A stretch of DNA of 64,000 nucleotides from Pontibacter liquoris (GTDB taxonomy: Bacteria > Bacteroidota > Bacteroidia > Cytophagales > Hymenobacteraceae): contig NZ_JALEBG010000001.1 of assembly GCF_022758235.1 (NCBI RefSeq), positions 1,302,001 through 1,366,000 on the forward strand, written 5' to 3'. Shown one piece after another: positions 45,666 to 54,155 of this stretch. Below the pieces are notes generated by a model. The model made no database searches and had not been told where the DNA came from. It worked only from the letters and a program-made list of their open reading frames with translations. A program made the translations under genes and the position numbers. Each line of letters opens with the position of its first letter. The first letter of the stretch is position 1.

Positions 45666-47750
45666 TTACCAAAGTCTGATACGGTCCTCCGGTTTCTTAT
45701 ACAGCTTGTCGCCAGGCTTCACATCAAAGGCCTGGTACCAGGCATCCATGTTTACCGGCGCGCCAATGGTTCTGTACTGGCCCGGCGAGTGTGGGTCTGT
45801 AACCACCTGCTGGGCAGCTGCCTCTGGAAGGATGTTGGTTCGCCATACCTGTGCCCAGGCCAGGAAGAAGCGCTGATCCGGCGTGAAGCCATCGATCTTC
45901 TCGTTCGACTTGCCTTGCTTCGTCATCTTAAAGGCTTCGTAAGCCGCGTTCAGGCCACCCAGGTCACCAATGTTTTCACCCATCGTCAATTTGCCGTTCA
46001 CGTGTACCGTGTCCAGGATAGTATAAGCGTCATATTGCGCCTGCAGGGCATTGGCTTTCTTCTGGAACTGCGTACGGTCTTCTTCGGTCCACCAGTTGCG
46101 CAGGGTACCGTCTTTATCATACTGACTGCCGGAGTCATCGAAACCGTGGGAGATCTCGTGGCCGATCACGGCACCGATACCACCATAATTCACGGCATCA
46201 TCCGCATTCGGGTCAAAGAACGGGAACTGCAGGATACCGGCCGGGAACACGATCTCGTTCATTACCGGGCTGTAGTAGGCGTTCACCGTTGGAGCAGACA
46301 TACCCCATTTGGTTCTGTCAACCGGTTTGCCCAGCTGGCTCACCATGTCGTTATACGCCCATAAATCAGCGTTGCGTAGGTTCTGGAAGAATGACTTGCG
46401 GCTGATCTCCAGGCCGTCGTAGTTTTTCCAGTTGTCCGGGTAAGCGATCTTTGGAGTGAAAGCGTGGAGTTTATCCAAAGCTTTTTGCTTGGTTGTAGCG
46501 CTCATCCACTCCAGGTTGTTAATACGGATCTCGTACGCTTTGATCAGGTTACCGATCAGCTCCTGCATGCGGGCTTTCGCCTCAGGCTTAAAGTATTTCT
46601 GCACATACAACTGGCCCAGCAATTCGCCAATGGTGCCGTCGGTGAGCGACGACATACGCTGCCAGCGCGGCGTCTGTACTTTCTGGCCGCTCAGTGCCTG
46701 CGAGTAAGCAAAGTTGGCATCTACAAAAGGCTGGCTCAGGTATGGGGCCGACGATTTGAGCACGCTCCACTGCAGGTATGTCTGCCAGTCGGCAACCGGA
46801 ACGCTCTTTACCAGGCTGTTAAGCTCTTTAAAGAAAGCAGGGTTGTTTACCAGCACCGTGTCCTGTCCGGTTACTTTCATTTTGGCCATTAGCGGCTGCC
46901 AGTCAATGTTCGGCGTGGTTTTGCTCAGGTCCGCAACAGCAAATTTATTGTAAGTTTTATACGGATCACGCATTTCCACGCGGCTCATTTGCGCAGCAGC
47001 CAGTTTTTTCTCCAGGTTGAAGATGGTTTCGGCATTTTTCTCGGCAACGGCCGGCTTGGCACCGGTTAAGGTGAAGAGCGTGGTGATATACTTTTTATAG
47101 GCTTCCTGAATTTTGGTGCTGCGGGCATCATTTTTCAGATAGTAATCGCGGTCAGGCAGCGTAGTGCCGCCCTGGCTAAGCTGGGGCACCATGTTCTCCA
47201 CGTTCTTGCGGTCCTGGCCCACATAGAATCCGAACATCGGCGAGCTGTAACCCACGGTACGCAGGTAAGCGGCCTCGTTGAGCACGTCCTGTACATTCTT
47301 TACTTTACCGGCTCTTTTCAGGTCGGCTTTGATCGGCTTGTAACCAAGTTTGTCGATGGCAGCGCTGTCCATGGCCGCTGCGTAAAAATCACCTACGCGC
47401 TTTTCAATAGAGCCGGTAGCGGCGCTTTTGTTGCCAGCCGCTTCGTTCAGAATGGATTTAACAGCATTGATGTTAAAGTCGCGCAGCTCGTTAAAGCTTC
47501 CCCAGCGGGTTTCCTTTGCCGGAACAGGGTTGTTCTTCAGCCAGGTGCCGTTGGCATACTCGTAAAAGTCGTTGCCGGGCTTCACCGACAGGTTCATGTT
47601 CGTCTTATCGATGAAAGGAGTTTTTCGGGCACCAGATGGGTCAAACTGCGCCGAGGCCTGTACGGCATACAGCGAAGCCGCACCAAACAAAAGGATTTTG
47701 AGGTGGTTCTTCCAGTTCGACACCGGAGCTTTAGCGTTTTGGTTAGTCAT
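45666..47750 (-). CDS. M13 (neprilysin/PepO) family zinc metallopeptidase, secreted
   Basis: 694 residues. Sec-type N-terminus with charged start (SNWKNHLKILLFGAASLYAVQASAQ) and no lipobox cysteine, unlike the paralogue at 272-2329. Zinc site HEISH in AVIGHEISHGFDDSGSQYD; downstream ENIGDLGGLNAAYEAF carries the third ligand and conserved Asp. The C-terminus ends RIRLW, like the family's conserved Cys/Trp end. Expected to degrade short peptides in the periplasm or outside. Confidence 0.95.
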   Translation of the reverse strand: MTNQNAKAPVSNWKNHLKILLFGAASLYAVQASAQFDPSGARKTPFIDKTNMNLSVKPGNDFYEYANGTWLKNNPVPAKETRWGSFNELRDFNINAVKSILNEAAGNKSAATGSIEKRVGDFYAAAMDSAAIDKLGYKPIKADLKRAGKVKNVQDVLNEAAYLRTVGYSSPMFGFYVGQDRKNVENMVPQLSQGGTTLPDRDYYLKNDARSTKIQEAYKKYITTLFTLTGAKPAVAEKNAETIFNLEKKLAAAQMSRVEMRDPYKTYNKFAVADLSKTTPNIDWQPLMAKMKVTGQDTVLVNNPAFFKELNSLVKSVPVADWQTYLQWSVLKSSAPYLSQPFVDANFAYSQALSGQKVQTPRWQRMSSLTDGTIGELLGQLYVQKYFKPEAKARMQELIGNLIKAYEIRINNLEWMSATTKQKALDKLHAFTPKIAYPDNWKNYDGLEISRKSFFQNLRNADLWAYNDMVSQLGKPVDRTKWGMSAPTVNAYYSPVMNEIVFPAGILQFPFFDPNADDAVNYGGIGAVIGHEISHGFDDSGSQYDKDGTLRNWWTEEDRTQFQKKANALQAQYDAYTILDTVHVNGKLTMGENIGDLGGLNAAYEAFKMTKQGKSNEKIDGFTPDQRFFLAWAQVWRTNILPEAAAQQVVTDPHSPGQYRTIGAPVNMDAWYQAFDVKPGDKLYKKPEDRIRLW

Positions 47751-48117
47751 AGAGTTGTTAAAGTTGATAAAGTAATTCAGGGTAGTAGGTTTTTAACTCT
47801 TAAAGATAATGATAACATGCAATAAAAGTAAAACTTTCTGGGGAATACAAATTTATTGTTTGAACTTTAATGCAAGGAGAAACGGGCGCTCCAAAAGGTG
47901 TTTTGATCTGACTGCCCCAGCAAGACAGCTTGCTTGTTTCGGGCTCTGAAACTGCCTGGATAATCGTCCTCACCAGACTCAGGGGAGGTTGCCGGCAGAG
48001 GCGCTTTTTGCTTGCCGCACAAAAAAAGTTGTTTGATGCTGAAATAGTGTAAAGACATGCCTAAATTTGAGACTTCACAAAACGTACTTCCAGGGTGTGC
48101 CGCAAGGCGATCGTAAA
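47751..48117. other. 367-bp divergent intergenic region
   Basis: Holds the promoters of the M13 peptidase (minus) and the TetR regulator (plus). TAAATTTG at 48062-48069 is a good -7 element for the regulator. TTTTATTG on the minus strand (47827-47820) with TTTG 20 nt upstream is a weaker candidate for the peptidase. No gene seen. Confidence 0.45.
48062..48069 (+). promoter_or_regulatory. Possible -7 element (TAAATTTG) of the TetR gene
   Basis: Matches TAnnTTTG and would start transcription near 48076. That lies after the in-frame ATG at 48067 and therefore supports translation from 48118. The nearest TTTG upstream is 26 nt away, longer than usual. Confidence 0.35.
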
Positions 48118-48645
48118 ATGGCCAAAACAAAAAAAGACCTTATATTAGAATCAGCCTTAATCCTGTTTGCAGAGAATGGCTACAATGCAACGCCAACCAG
48201 CATGATAGCGCGCAAAGCCGGTGTTTCGGAAGGCTTGATCTTTAAGCACTGCGCAAGCAAAGAAAATCTGCTCGACATGGTGGTGAAGGCAGGCTACCGT
48301 CGCATTATGGAACGGAGCAAGGGACTGATGATGGAGGACGATCCGCAGAAGCTGCTGGCCAATGTGCTGGACATGCCCCTGAAACTGGTAGAGGAAGAGC
48401 GTGTTTTCTGGCGCATGCAGTTTAAGTTAACCAACGAGGAGATCGCCCAGAAACATCACCTGCGGTATTCCAATTCTATTTCTACAAAATTGGTCGAAGC
48501 CTTTTCGAAACTAGGGTATAAAGAGCCGGAGCTGGAAGCCGAATTTCTGCTGCTGACAGTAGAAGGGTTGTGGCGCCTGTTTTCCGTAAACGACGACAAA
48601 GACCGGTTTGTCCGCCTGCTGGACCTGATCAAATCAAAGTATTAA
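48118..48645 (+). CDS. TetR/AcrR family transcriptional regulator
   Basis: 175 residues from MAKTKKDLIL. The N-terminal helix-turn-helix is typical: ILESALILFAENGYNATPTSMIARKAGVSEGLIFKHCASKENLLDMVV. The C-terminal ligand-binding part is not conserved enough to predict an inducer. Divergent from the M13 peptidase gene and convergent with the next gene. Target genes unknown. Confidence 0.88.
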   Translation: MAKTKKDLILESALILFAENGYNATPTSMIARKAGVSEGLIFKHCASKENLLDMVVKAGYRRIMERSKGLMMEDDPQKLLANVLDMPLKLVEEERVFWRMQFKLTNEEIAQKHHLRYSNSISTKLVEAFSKLGYKEPELEAEFLLLTVEGLWRLFSVNDDKDRFVRLLDLIKSKY

Positions 48646-48675
48646 GAACAGGCTGTTTTTTGCAGCTGCCTGCAC

Positions 48676-49794
48676 TCAGGAGGTTTTATACTTTACCACC
48701 GACGCAGCTGTAGCCGCCCGGATGGATTGCATGGTCTTTGGGTTGAGCAGCTCGATCTTTCCCCGGTCGCGCAGCAGCTTAAAAGCCTCCACGTAATTGA
48801 GCAGGATGTAGGTCGTGCCGATGTGGTGCTCTTCGTATATTTTCTCGATCGCTTTATACTTGTACAGGCTGCTTTTGTCTTCCAACTCCGCGGCCAGGTT
48901 TAAGACCGTATACTTGGGTGCTTCGATAAACAAAGCAAGTTGGTCGGGCTGTTGCTGGTTGGTGTGGAGCAACGGCACGCCATCCTCCTGAAAAACCGAG
49001 TAGGGGAGCAGCATTTCTTTAAAACTCCGGTACACAGCTTTTTGCCTGGAAGCAAGCAGCAGGTAGTAGCTGGCTTCGGCGCTGTTAGGGGCATTGATGT
49101 CGAATTTGAGGGCGAGATAATCTCTTTCGGCAAGCACTTCCTGCAAAACAAGCAAGGTATACCTCACCCGGCGGCAGGGTGCTTTCTCCCGTTTAAAATA
49201 GCCGCGCACCTGCGTAAGCCGCTCTCCGAACAAATCTTTCATACTTTGGCTGGCTTTCCCGCTCATTGCGCGCAGCAGTGTTTGTGGCTGCAGCAGCAGC
49301 ACCAGGTCCACCCCGGCTGCCAACAGCTGTTCCTGTCGCAGCCCGCCGGTATGGCTCAGGTTAAAAGGATCCAGAAAGGCAAGGGCCGGCACGGGGCTGG
49401 CAAGCATGTCGGCCACATCGGCCTGTGCCTGCGGCGAAGAGAGGAAAGCCGGTTGATGGATAAGCTTCTCGTAAAAGGCAAGCGCGCTCAACTGCTCTTG
49501 CAGATGCCCGAGTGCCGGCGCATCAGGGTCGCTGAAAAAAGTATGGATGATTTGATTCAGGTCCGTCCGGCTGCCTGTGCTGCGGTAGAGCTGCTGCAAC
49601 AGTATGGCCTGCGGTACGTATTCGCCGGCAACAGGGGCGGCGTTCAGATCAAGGAGCAGCGCTTTTTCGGGCAGCCCGGGTAGTGTGAATGTGGCGGCGC
49701 ACCATGCCTCGAAGCACTTGCCCAGCAATTCATACTTTGTCTCTGCTGGGGTGCGCTCCTGTTTAAAGAAATTACTCGGTACAATGGCCGTCAT
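48676..49794 (-). CDS. Unidentified protein, possible three-Cys-motif partner (TcmP) family
   Basis: 372 residues. The layout recalls TcmP proteins: an early Glu/Lys-rich segment TKYELLGKCFEAWCAATF, a strand KALLLDLNAAPVAGEYV in place of the usual IDGFAGPG-like loop, then PALAFLDPFNLSHTGGL and a helical C-terminal half ending VEAFKLLRDRGKIELLNP. TcmP genes are usually paired with a Gp37/Gp68 three-Cys protein, which is not seen here. The C-terminal region could contain a winged helix. The family assignment is tentative; no better match is recognised. Confidence 0.45.
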   Translation of the reverse strand: MTAIVPSNFFKQERTPAETKYELLGKCFEAWCAATFTLPGLPEKALLLDLNAAPVAGEYVPQAILLQQLYRSTGSRTDLNQIIHTFFSDPDAPALGHLQEQLSALAFYEKLIHQPAFLSSPQAQADVADMLASPVPALAFLDPFNLSHTGGLRQEQLLAAGVDLVLLLQPQTLLRAMSGKASQSMKDLFGERLTQVRGYFKREKAPCRRVRYTLLVLQEVLAERDYLALKFDINAPNSAEASYYLLLASRQKAVYRSFKEMLLPYSVFQEDGVPLLHTNQQQPDQLALFIEAPKYTVLNLAAELEDKSSLYKYKAIEKIYEEHHIGTTYILLNYVEAFKLLRDRGKIELLNPKTMQSIRAATAASVVKYKTS

Positions 49795-50168
49795 ATATTG
49801 TAATTGTTCAATTTACTCTTGGCGCCGGGGCCGGGCTCCAAAGATAAGGCATCTGGGTTAATGTTTTGCACGGAAATGGCTTATCAAGTCCTGGTTAGGC
49901 GATACTATACCATGACTGAAACGGCCGGTCGCTAGAATAGGCAGGGAAAAAGTATAACACCACAGGATTTCTTTTTTGCACTGGCGCAGCGGATCAAATC
50001 TGCTTTGTGCGGCCGTCCCCGGAACGGCACAGGAAGTTAGTCGCCCAGTCCGGGATTATTCTCGTAAATCAAAAAGGGAAGCTGGCTTTGTCACTGCCAC
50101 AGGGTAGTTACTTTCCCACGTTGCGGCGTGCCGTCGCTATACTCCTTAAAATTAAAATACAACTAAGT
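49795..50168. other. 374-bp intergenic region
   Basis: Divergent between the TcmP-like gene and the small protein at 50169. An AAGTATA motif at about 49950; an in-frame upstream extension of the next gene (from 50007) looks untranslated. Nothing else recognised. Confidence 0.5.
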
Positions 50169-50510
50169 ATGGAAGATAAACAAGAACTGACCGCCCTGGT
50201 GACCGTTTTGTCGCAGCTTCGCCAGGAAGGGTATACGGAGGATTTTACCGTATCAGACGATGGCTTTTTATGCACGATAGAGGGCGATGGACGGTTTACC
50301 CCGGAGCAGGTGCAGATCGTGAACTTTTACCGGTTCGAAGGTGAATCGAACCCGGACGATATGGCCATACTCTATGTGGTGGAAACTGCCGACGGGCGTA
50401 AAGGAACCATCTCGGATGCCTTTGGAACATATTCGGACGAAACGGTCTCAAATTTTATGAAGCAGGTAGAAGACCTGGGCAAAGACCTTGACAAAGCTGG
50501 GAAAAAGTAA
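50169..50510 (+). CDS. Small conserved Bacteroidota protein (unknown function)
   Basis: 113 residues from MEDKQELTALVTVLSQLRQEGYTEDF. The pattern (coiled N-terminal helix, then GEGRFTPEQVQIVNFYRFEGESNPDD-like strand and DDMAILYVVET) resembles small Bacteroidota proteins often labelled, without evidence, as phosphoribosylpyrophosphate synthetase-like. Acidic, no signal peptide. The start at 50169 is preferred because residues upstream to 50007 are of mixed, non-native composition. It converges on the GH2 gene with a palindromic terminator between. Confidence 0.6.
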   Translation: MEDKQELTALVTVLSQLRQEGYTEDFTVSDDGFLCTIEGDGRFTPEQVQIVNFYRFEGESNPDDMAILYVVETADGRKGTISDAFGTYSDETVSNFMKQVEDLGKDLDKAGKK

Positions 50511-50568
50511 ACTCTGGGTGCGCCCTGCTTTTGCATCCGTTTGGCTCTGCTCGGAATTTGGCGATAAA

Positions 50569-50614
50569 AAAGAAGCGCTTCTGCAGCATACGTATGCTGC
50601 AGAAGCGCTTCTTT
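50569..50614. terminator. 46-bp perfect palindrome, bidirectional terminator
   Basis: Two 23-bp arms with no spacer, centred between 50591 and 50592 on TACGTA. Each arm holds AAAGAAGCGCTTCTGCAGCA. It lies between convergent genes, and its right end includes the first two bases of the GH2 stop codon (TAA on the minus strand at 50613-50615). Confidence 0.85.
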
Positions 50615-52448
50615 ACTGTTCATCATTGCTGGAGTTAAGCAGCCCCGGGGGCACTGAGAGCTTCCCGGTTTTGGGGTCGATCAGCCCATTCCGCTCATCT
50701 TCAATATCCGTGGCCTGGGTATACACGTCGCCGGCTATGGGGCGTTTGCGCAACTCCTTTTTATACTGGCGGATGCGCTCGGCCCGTTCATCCAGACTCT
50801 GCGGGCCGCCATAGTCTGAGAAGCCAAACCCTCCCCATTCGCTCACGATCAGTGGGGTTTGCCCACGGTAGAAATAGGGATCGCCTACTACCAGCGGAAA
50901 GGCCGCCACGCCCACCATTTGGCCTGCCGCCAGCTGATCGAGCAGTTCCTTCCATCGCGCCAGATCGGGGGTATAGAGGTGGGCGGTCAGCAGGTCGGAT
51001 TTTAGTTTTCCCTCATAGGAAATATGCTGCCAGCCATCGTTGTCCACTACCAGGAATTGCGGGTGCCGTATTTTCATGTAGTGGTAGGCATCCATAATGT
51101 ACTGGCGGGTTTCGGGGTTTACGGCAATGTCCTGCGCGCCCCAGTCCTCGTTATACAGGCTCCAGATCACCACCGAGGGGTTTGTTTCGATCAGGGCCAG
51201 CATGCGGCGCAGTTCGGCGGCATGGTTCTCGCGGCTTCTGGGAGTAGAACTATGCGGGCTGGGGACCTCCACCCACAAGAGCATGCCTATTTCATCAGCC
51301 AGGTTGTAAATGCGCGGGTCTACGCCAGCAATGTGTACGCGCACCAGGTTGCAGCCCAGATCCTTCATGGCAAACATGTGGCGCCGCATTTCCTCGTAGG
51401 TAGCTGTGCCCGGCTGGTAAAGTATGCCGTCGATGTATATTTCCTTGTTGTTGAGATACAGGTGGCGGCCCCTGGACTCAAACTTCCGTAATCCGAAGTG
51501 CGCTTCAATCTCAGCTGCGTACCCGTTGGCATCCACCAGTTGGGCGACCAGCCGGTAGAGGTGCGGGTTCTCCGGGCACCACAGCTCCGGGTCTGGCATC
51601 TTGACCACCACATACTGGCGCCGCTGCCCTGCTTCTAGGTGCAGGGGGAAATCCGAAACGCAGAGGGGCTCGTCCTGCGGGGTGTCAAGTTCGAATATTT
51701 TCAGCTTCAGGGTATATTGGCCGGGGTCGTGGATGCGGGATGTGAGCACAAATCGCACCAGGGCGTCTTCTATCTCGCTGATCACACCCACCCTGGAACG
51801 TAAGCGGTTGCGCTCTACAACTTCCAGCCATACACTTCGTGTGGCGCCGGTATAGGTCTGATACCAGATGCCGCCCCGCTTAAACACATGCGATTCCTGC
51901 TTGCCCCGCGTGGTTTCGGCGTCCATGGTATCGGCAATGCGCACGGTCAGGTAATTTACCGGGAGCAGGTGCTCCTCGTCGAGCTCGTAGGAAAATGAGG
52001 TATACTCCCCAAAATGCACGTCTTCGCCCTCGATGGTGCGCAGCAGCCGGCCGTTCAGCCACACACGGGTCTCGTAGCCGCAGGCACCAAACGTGATCTG
52101 AAAGATAGAAGGCGCTGATTGGGTATTGCGTTCAGGGCGCGGAAATTCCCGCTCATACCAGGCAATGACATTATCCTGCCAGGCAGGCCCTTGCTTGCCC
52201 CGGGAGTTGGCCATGTGCTCTTCCACAGAGCCGGGCCAGTGGGCCGTATGAGTATAGCGGTGGCCCAGGTACCAGGCTTCGCGAAGGCCGCGGTCATTCG
52301 GGTCATGTTCAAATTGCCATTCCCCATCCAGCAGATAATGCATGTTTGGCCGCAGCACGGCCCTTGGCAAGGGGTTTTCCTGTTCTTTGCCGTTGTGAAG
52401 TTCCTGGGTGCCTTCAGTAGAACTGAAATTCTGATGTGTTGTTCCCAT
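50613..52448 (-). CDS. Glycoside hydrolase family 2 protein (beta-galactosidase/glucuronidase-like)
   Basis: 611 residues. An N-terminal jelly roll (LDGEWQFEHDPNDRG .. NVIAWYEREFP) and an Ig-like domain precede a TIM barrel. The acid/base Glu lies in VIWSLYNEDWG and the nucleophile Glu in LIVSEWGGFGF; NLVRVHIAGVDPRIYNLADEIGMLLWVEVP precedes them, as in GH2. No signal peptide, so cytoplasmic. Shorter than LacZ; substrate unclear. No carbohydrate transporter or SusC/D pair nearby. Confidence 0.88.
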   Translation of the reverse strand: MGTTHQNFSSTEGTQELHNGKEQENPLPRAVLRPNMHYLLDGEWQFEHDPNDRGLREAWYLGHRYTHTAHWPGSVEEHMANSRGKQGPAWQDNVIAWYEREFPRPERNTQSAPSIFQITFGACGYETRVWLNGRLLRTIEGEDVHFGEYTSFSYELDEEHLLPVNYLTVRIADTMDAETTRGKQESHVFKRGGIWYQTYTGATRSVWLEVVERNRLRSRVGVISEIEDALVRFVLTSRIHDPGQYTLKLKIFELDTPQDEPLCVSDFPLHLEAGQRRQYVVVKMPDPELWCPENPHLYRLVAQLVDANGYAAEIEAHFGLRKFESRGRHLYLNNKEIYIDGILYQPGTATYEEMRRHMFAMKDLGCNLVRVHIAGVDPRIYNLADEIGMLLWVEVPSPHSSTPRSRENHAAELRRMLALIETNPSVVIWSLYNEDWGAQDIAVNPETRQYIMDAYHYMKIRHPQFLVVDNDGWQHISYEGKLKSDLLTAHLYTPDLARWKELLDQLAAGQMVGVAAFPLVVGDPYFYRGQTPLIVSEWGGFGFSDYGGPQSLDERAERIRQYKKELRKRPIAGDVYTQATDIEDERNGLIDPKTGKLSVPPGLLNSSNDEQ

Positions 52449-52563
52449 AAATGGCCTGTTAGGTAGCGCTGATAAATTAAGTTTTCAATGTATAACGGTA
52501 AAACGCAGCTTACAGATAAGAATTGTTGCCGGAAGCCCGCTGCCATAAGCCCATTTTATAAGA

Positions 52564-53886
52564 CTAACTGCCGGCACCGGCATCGCCCAATATGCGGTTG
52601 GCTGCCTGCAGGCCGCTGGCCAGCGCTGCCTCCACGGTACCCATGGCGTGCCCCTGGTAGAGTGCCTCTCCGGCAAAGTATACGGTTTCCTGCACAGGTT
52701 GGCAAAGCACTTTCATCGCTTCTGTGGCGTTTACAGTGGCGTAGGCATAAGCTCCCCGGGCATAAGGATCCGCCACCCAGTTCACCACTTTTTTTGCGAC
52801 CAGTTGTTCGTTAAGAAAATCCCGGCTGGTGGCAAAAATATACGCCAGCGACGCCAGGGCCTGCTCAACAAGGGCATCTTCTGCCAAATGATGCAGGTGT
52901 AGCGCCTGCGGCCCGGCAAGCCAGCCGGTCAGCAGCGGCGTGTTGTCAGGAAGGTGCGTCCACCAGGTCGGCACCGGTGTGGCATCGGAGAGCAGGAAGC
53001 TAAGCGCTGGCAACTGGCGTGCCTGCGCCTGCAGAGCTTCGTTTTGCCAGAAGGCGTGCCGAAACTCGAGTATAATTTTTATCACCGGGCCAAAGCCCAG
53101 CTGTTGCAAGGCTGCAGCATGCTCGGGCAGGGCAGGAGCGAAGCGGATGTACCCTTCGCTGCCAGGCTCGGAAAGCAGCACCCCCAGGGGTACGGTGACC
53201 AGCACCCTGGCGGCAGTGAACTGTTGCCCTGAACGGCAGCTGATCCGTACCTGGCCTGCCTGCCAGTGCACTGCCTCCACCACCTGCGCAAGGTGAAAAG
53301 TAGCGCCCGCGGCTTTTGCGCGTTGGTACAGGAAATCAAAGGCCTGCCCATACCCACCATGCGGAAAGGAGGAATTAAGGGCGCCTCCGCCCAGCCATTC
53401 TTCCCGGAAAGCCATCGCACTCAGTTTCTGTATGTCGGCGGCATCGTAGCCCTCAGCAAATTTTGTGACTGACTCCCGGAGCGCTGCATAAGTTTCTCCC
53501 TGAAAGTACTGTGCCAGGAATGCCGCTAGCGACATGTCCTGCGTTAGTTCCTGCAACCGGGCGAGCATCTCATCGAAGCCAGCTAGAAAGGCTTCTGATT
53601 CCAGCACCATGCCCTGCTGCACCTCGTAAGTGCTGCCAGCCATGGCTTGAAACGTCATGTGGGCTTCCTGCAACAGGGCATTGGTCAGGGGCAGGTCGCC
53701 ATGTATAAATTCCGCTCCAGCTTCTATCGGGACAGAGAATCCATCAGGCTTAAAGGTATAAACGCGGCCCCCGATCCGGTGACGGGCTTCGAGCACAGCT
53801 ACCTGCCGGCCTGCTGCTGCCAGCGTACGGGCCGCCTGCAGGCCTGCAGCGCCGGCTCCGATAATAAGGATATCCGCTTGTATCAT
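52564..53886 (-). CDS. Flavin-dependent amine oxidase (monoamine oxidase-like)
   Basis: 440 residues. The FAD dinucleotide fold is DILIIGAGAAGLQAARTLAAAG followed by LEARHRIGGRVYTF. The C-terminal FAD contact region is YFAGEALYQGHAMGTVEAALASGLQAA. Such enzymes oxidise amines or act in carotenoid, polyamine or indole pathways; the substrate cannot be predicted. Same strand as the GH2 gene, 115 bp upstream of it, with no functional link evident. Confidence 0.88.
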   Translation of the reverse strand: MIQADILIIGAGAAGLQAARTLAAAGRQVAVLEARHRIGGRVYTFKPDGFSVPIEAGAEFIHGDLPLTNALLQEAHMTFQAMAGSTYEVQQGMVLESEAFLAGFDEMLARLQELTQDMSLAAFLAQYFQGETYAALRESVTKFAEGYDAADIQKLSAMAFREEWLGGGALNSSFPHGGYGQAFDFLYQRAKAAGATFHLAQVVEAVHWQAGQVRISCRSGQQFTAARVLVTVPLGVLLSEPGSEGYIRFAPALPEHAAALQQLGFGPVIKIILEFRHAFWQNEALQAQARQLPALSFLLSDATPVPTWWTHLPDNTPLLTGWLAGPQALHLHHLAEDALVEQALASLAYIFATSRDFLNEQLVAKKVVNWVADPYARGAYAYATVNATEAMKVLCQPVQETVYFAGEALYQGHAMGTVEAALASGLQAANRILGDAGAGS

Positions 53887-54090
53887 AGGTTATACTTTGC
53901 CGGCAACCCATTAAAGCCGCCGGGTGGTTTAATGGAGCTAAAATTATTCTTATCTCGAAGCTTGTGTTACGATAAACAGGCAGGGGAAGGCCGCCGGGAT
54001 AGTGCCGGGCGAAATGGAAGCAGAAGGAAAGTGGTTTGTAACGATCAGCATGTGAGTTGATTAATTGACCTAAGAGCGTGTTAAAAAGAA

Positions 54091-54121
54091 ACAGCCGCTA
54101 TACCTGAAGTATAGCGGCTGT
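54091..54121. terminator. Hairpin after the M28 peptidase gene
   Basis: Perfect 13-bp stem ACAGCCGCTATAC / GTATAGCGGCTGT with 5-nt loop; the right side includes AAGTATA. On the minus strand it is followed by TTTCTTTTTAAC, so it terminates the gene ending at 54156. Confidence 0.85.
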
Positions 54122-54155
54122 CCTGGCAAGGAACATCCTTTAATCCCGCAGGTTA

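Noticed and set aside
48067..48117. In-frame upstream start of the TetR gene
   Set aside because: It lies at or before the probable transcription start, and adds residues ahead of the typical helix-turn-helix N-terminus.
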